DNA of 64,000 bases from Eledone cirrhosa (lineage: Eukaryota; Mollusca; Cephalopoda; Octopoda; Eledonidae): contig OZ024742.1 in the NCBI GenBank assembly GCA_964016885.1, forward strand, positions 13,525,020 through 13,589,019. Direction: 5' to 3'. The position numbers and the translations under genes are program-made. Below, in pieces: positions 59,293-64,000 of the stretch. The notes below the pieces were generated by a model. It made no database searches, was not told where the DNA came from, and saw only the letters and a program-made list of their open reading frames with translations. Position 1 is the stretch's first letter. Each line of letters starts with the position of its first letter.

Positions 59293-61885
59293 ACTATAGT
59301 GTATAGTGATATATAGATACACTGATGTACTATAGTGTATAGTGATATATAGATACACTGATGTACTATAGTGTATAGTGATATATAGATATACTGATGT
59401 ACTATATAGTATATAGTGATATATAGATATACTGATGTACTATAGTGTATAGTGATATATAGATATACTGATGTACTATAGTGTATAGTGATATATAGAT
59501 ATACTGATGTACTATAGTATATAGTGATATATAGATATACTGATGTACTATAGTGTACAGTGATATATAGATACACTGATGTACTATAGTGTATAGTGAT
59601 ATATAGATACACTGATGTACTATAGTGTATAGTGATATATAGATACACTGATGTACTATAGTGTATAGTGATATATAGATATACTGATGTACTATAGTGT
59701 ATAGTGATATTTAGATATACTGATGTACTATAGTGTATAGTGATATATAGATATACTGATGTACTATAGTGTATAGTGATATATAGATACACTGATGTAC
59801 TATAGTGTATAGTGATATATAGATACACTGATGTACTATAGTGTACAGTCATATATAGATACACTGATGTACTATAGTGTACAGTGATATATAGATACAC
59901 TGATGTACTATAGAATATAGTGATATATAGATACACTGATGTACTATAGTATATAGTGATATATATATATACTGATGTACTATAGCGTATAGTGATATAT
60001 AGATATACTGATGTACTATAGTGTATAGTGATATATAGATATGCTGATGTACTATAGTATATAGTGATATATAGATATATTGATGTACTATAGTATATAG
60101 TGATATATAGATACACTGATGTAATATAGTGTACAGTCATATATAGATATACTGATGTACTATAGTGTATAGTGATATATAGATACACTGATGTACTATA
60201 GTGTATAGTGATATATAGATATACTGATGTACTATAGTGTATAGTGATATTTAGATATACTGATGTACTATAGTGTATAGTGATATATAGATATACTAAT
60301 GTACTATAGTGTATAGTGATATATAGATATACTGATGTACTATAGTATACAATGATATATAGATGTACTGATGTACTATAGTATATAGTGATATATAGAT
60401 ACACTGATGTACTATAGTGTACAGTCATATATAGATATACTGATGTACTATAGTGTATAGTGATATATAGATACACTGATGTACTATAGTGTATAGTGAT
60501 ATATAGATACAGTGATGTACTATAGTGTATAGTGATATATAGATATACTGATGTACTATAGTGTATAGTGATATATAGATATACTGATGTACTATAGTGT
60601 ATAGTGATATATAGATACACTGATGTACTATAGTTTATAGTGATATATAAATATACTGATGTACTATAGTGTATAGTGATATATAGATATACTGATGTAC
60701 TATTGTGTATAGTGATACATAGTTATACTGATGTACTATAGTGTACAGTGATATATAGATACACTGATGTACTATAGTGTATAGTGATATATAGATACAC
60801 TGACGTAATATAGTGTATAGTGATATATAGATACACTGATGTACTATAGTGTATAGTGATATATAGATATACTGATGTACAATAGTGTATAGTGATATAT
60901 AGATATACTGATGTACTATAGTGTATAGTGATATATAGATACACTGATGTACTATAGTGTACCGTGGTATATAGATATACTGATGTACTATAGTATATAG
61001 TGATATATAGATATACTGATGTACTATAGTATATAGTGATATATAGATATACTGATGTACTATAGTGTATAGTGATATATAGATATACTAATGTACTATA
61101 GTATACAGTGATATATAGATATACTGATGTACTATAGTGTACAGTGATATATAGATATACTGATGTACTATAGTGTATAGTGATATATAGATACACTGAT
61201 GTACTATAGTGTATAGTGATATATAGATACACTGATGTACTATAGTGTACAGTGATATATAGATAAACTGATGTACTATAGTGTATAGTGATATAGAGAT
61301 ATACTGATGTACTATAGTGTATAGTGATATATAGATATACTAATGTACTATAGTGTATAGTGATATATAGATATACTGATGTACTATAGTATACAATGAT
61401 ATATAGATACACTGATGTACTATAGTGATAGTGATATATAGATACAATGATGTACTATAGTGTATAGTGATATATAGATATACTGATATACTATAGTGTA
61501 TAGTGATATATAGATATACTGATGTACTATAGTGTATTGTGATATATAGATACAATGATGTACTATAGTGTACAGTGATATATAGATATACTGATGTACT
61601 ATAGAGTACAGTGATATATAGATATACTGATGTACTATAGTGTATAGTGATATATAGATATACTGATGTACTATAGTGTATAGTGATATATAGATACACT
61701 GATGTACTGTAGTGTATAGTGATATATAGATATACTGATGTACTATAGTATATAGTGGTATATAGATATACTGATGTACTATAGTATACAGTGATATATA
61801 GATATACCGATGTACTATAGTATAAAGTGATATATAGATATACTGATGTACTATAGAGTACAGTGATATATAGATACACTGATGT
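59293..61885 (+). repeat. 2593-bp higher-order repeat, copy 1
   Basis: Sequence from about 59293 recurs 2593 bp downstream. Markers are CTATATAGTATATAG (59401), GAATATAG, ATATGCTG, ATATAGATGTACTG, GATACAGTG, GATACATAGTTATAC, GACGTAATATAG, GTACCGTGGTATATAG and a 35-bp monomer near 61429. The period is 72 monomers plus 1 bp: two bases gained in CTATATAG and one lost in the 35-bp monomer. This copy has one monomer near 59840 that copy 2 lacks and lacks one that copy 2 has near 62574. Confidence 0.85.
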
Positions 61886-64000
61886 ACTATAGTGTATAGT
61901 GATATATAGATACACTGATGTACTATAGTGTATAGTGATATATAGATACACTGATGTACTATAGTGTATAGTGATATATAGATATACTGATGTACTATAT
62001 AGTATATAGTGATATATAGATATACTGATGTACTATAGTGTATAGTGATATATAGATATACTGATGTACTATAGTGTATAGTGATATATAGATATACTGA
62101 TGTACTATAGTATATAGTGATATATAGATATACTGATGTACTATAGTGTACAGTGATATATAGATACACTGATGTACTATAGTGTATAGTGATATATAGA
62201 TACACTGATGTACTATAGTGTATAGTGATATATAGATACACTGATGTACTATAGTGTATAGTGATATATAGATATACTGATGTACTATAGTGTATAGTGA
62301 TATTTAGATATACTGATGTACTATAGTGTATAGTGATATATAGATATACTGATGTACTATAGTGTATAGTGATATATAGATACACTGATGTACTATAGTG
62401 TACAGTGATATATAGAAACACTGATGTACTATAGAATATAGTGATATATAGATACACTGATGTACTATAGTATATAGTGATATATATATATACTGATGTA
62501 CTATAGCGTATAGTGATATATAGATATACTGATGTACTATAGTGTATAGTGATATATAGATATGCTGATGTACTATGGTGTATAGTGATATATAGATACA
62601 CTGATGTACTATAGTATATAGTGATATATAGATATATTGATGTACTATAGTATATAGTGATATATAGATACACTGATGTACTATAGTGTACAGTCATATA
62701 TAGATATACTGATGTACTATAGTGTATAGTGATATATAGATACACTGATGTACTATAGTGTATAGTGATATATAGATACACTGATGTACTATAGTGTATA
62801 GTGATATATAGATATACTGATGTACTATAGTGTATAGTGATATTTAGATATACTGATGTACTATAGTGTATAGTGATATATAGATATACTAATGTACTAT
62901 AGTGTATAGTGATATATAGATATACTGATGTACTATAGTATACAATGATATATAGATGTACTGATGTACTATAGTATATAGTGATATATAGATACACTGA
63001 TGTACTATAGTGTACAGTCATATATAGATATACTGATGTACTATAGTGTATAGTGATATATAGATACACTGATGTACTATAGTGTATAGTGATATATAGA
63101 TACAGTGATGTACTATAGTGTATAGTGATATATAGATATACTGATGTACTATAGTGTATAGTGATATATAGATATACTGATGTACTATAGTGTATAGTGA
63201 TATATAGATACACTGATGTACTATAGTTTATAGTGATATATAAATATACTGATGTACTATAGTGTATAGTGATATATAGATATACTGATGTACTATTGTG
63301 TATAGTGATACATAGTTATACTGATGTACTATAGTGTACAGTGATATATAGATACACTGATGTACTATAGTGTATAGTGATATATAGATACACTGACGTA
63401 ATATAGTGTATAGTGATATATAGATACACTGATGTACTATAGTGTATAGTGATATATAGATATACTGATGTACAATAGTGTATAGTGATATATAGATATA
63501 CTGATGTACTATAGTGTATAGTGATATATAGATACACTGATGTACTATAGTGTACCGTGGTATATAGATATACTGATGTACTATAGTATATAGTGATATA
63601 TAGATATACTGATGTACTATAGTATATAGTGATATATAGATATACTGATGTACTATAGTGTATAGTGATATATAGATATACTAATGTACTATAGTATACA
63701 GTGATATATAGATATACTGATGTACTATAGTGTACAGTGATATATAGATATACTGATGTACTATAGTGTATAGTGATATATAGATACACTGATGTACTAT
63801 AGTGTATAGTGATATATAGATACACTGATGTACTATAGTGTACAGTGATATATAGATAAACTGATGTACTATAGTGTATAGTGATATAGAGATATACTGA
63901 TGTACTATAGTGTATAGTGATATATAGATATACTAATGTACTATAGTGTATAGTGATATATAGATATACTGATGTACTATAGTATACAATGATATATAGA
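61886..64000 (+). repeat. 2593-bp higher-order repeat, copy 2, cut by the window edge
   Basis: Tandem partner of 59293-61885, starting about 61886 and continuing to the last base, so about 480 bp of it lies outside the window. Markers recur at +2593: CTATATAGTATATAG (61994), GATACATAGTTATAC (63308), GACGTAATATAG (63394) and GTACCGTGGTATATAG (63551). Several substitutions and one compensating monomer gain and loss separate the copies, so this is older than the 9872-bp duplication. Confidence 0.85.

Larger units (their letters stand above)
1..64000 (+). repeat. 36-bp AT-rich satellite array filling the whole window
   Basis: The same 36-bp unit repeats head to tail from the first to the last base. 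The window opens inside a monomer at position 3 and ends inside one at position 25. Position 1 is the A of the palindrome ACTATAGT. Blocks ATATATAG (17-24) and ATATACTG (25-32) follow, and ATGT (33-36) closes the unit. Frequent substitutions are 9 G/A, 12 T/C and 28 T/C; rarer ones mark sub-regions. Monomers of other lengths (28, 34, 35, 38, 40 bp, or with longer AT runs) are few. The consensus has 7 G against 2 C on this strand. No unique sequence interrupts the array. Long arrays with nested duplications are typical of eukaryotic satellites evolving by unequal exchange or amplification. The host and chromosomal position cannot be told from the sequence. All monomers point the same way except 56209-57364. 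Confidence 0.98.

Noticed and set aside
1..64000. CRISPR array, because the repeat is 36 bp
   Set aside because: There are no spacers: the repeats are directly adjacent, and there are no cas genes or leader.
1..64000. Telomeric repeat, alpha satellite or CENP-B box
   Set aside because: No TTAGGG-type motif, no 171-bp period and no TTCG...CGGG-like box was seen. The unit is 36 bp and A/T-rich.
1..64000. TATA-like promoters in every monomer
   Set aside because: TATATAG occurs in nearly all monomers as part of the satellite. Nothing sets one apart or places it before a gene.
1..64000. Covariation of positions 28 and 9 supporting an RNA stem
   Set aside because: C28-G9 and T28-A9 pairs exist, but T28-G9 and C28-A9 are also common, so there is no clear compensatory pattern.
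1..64000. tRNA, rRNA or other structured RNA genes
   Set aside because: No segment departs from the 36-bp pattern long enough, and no conserved RNA motifs were seen.
1..64000. G-quadruplex motifs
   Set aside because: Runs of three or more G are essentially absent.

Overview
The window is one uninterrupted, AT-rich tandem-repeat (satellite or giant minisatellite) array. Essentially every base belongs to a 36-bp monomer, about 1,777 in all. I found no unique sequence, gene, RNA gene, transposon or CRISPR array. A pure 64-kb array with nested higher-order repeats (HORs) points to eukaryotic nuclear DNA, probably heterochromatic (centromeric, pericentromeric or subtelomeric) or a very large interstitial array. 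The species cannot be named from this sequence.

Monomer numbering used throughout: position 1 is the A of the 8-bp palindrome ACTATAGT. The monomer reads as five blocks: TATAGTG, TATAGTG, ATATATAG, ATATACTG and ATGTAC. Its consensus has 7 G and 2 C on the + strand (about 25% GC). The commonest variable sites are 9 (G/A), 12 (T/C) and 28 (T/C). Because 36 bp is exactly 12 codons, an open frame stays open from monomer to monomer. The + strand is closed in all three frames in each monomer, and the - strand in only one. This produces Tyr/Ile/Ser/Thr-rich 12-residue-repeat ORFs of up to about 1,090 codons, which I judge not to be genes.

Layout. 1-6360: mosaic of short duplications (offsets 431, 460 and 1116 bp, plus a module seen three times). 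6361-16840: two tandem copies of a roughly 5.1-5.4 kb HOR. 16841-21130: partial copies with a 1908-bp offset and a 434-bp tandem duplication. 21131-25030: two near-identical 1946-bp units. 25041-29250: about 2.3-kb and 1.85-kb versions of one HOR. 29472-49215: two 9872-bp copies with no difference in any stretch I compared, each containing older nested duplications. 49216-59292: a mosaic with expanded (AT)n monomers and the only orientation switch in the window, a 1156-bp inverted block at 56209-57364. 59293-64000: a 2593-bp tandem duplication that runs off the end of the window.

The most informative points are the in-place inversion, whose breakpoints fall in equivalent variant monomers; the apparently identical 9.87-kb duplication, which is either very recent or an assembly artefact; and the zoning of variant monomers along the array, which records local amplification. 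No genes act together here, because I find none.
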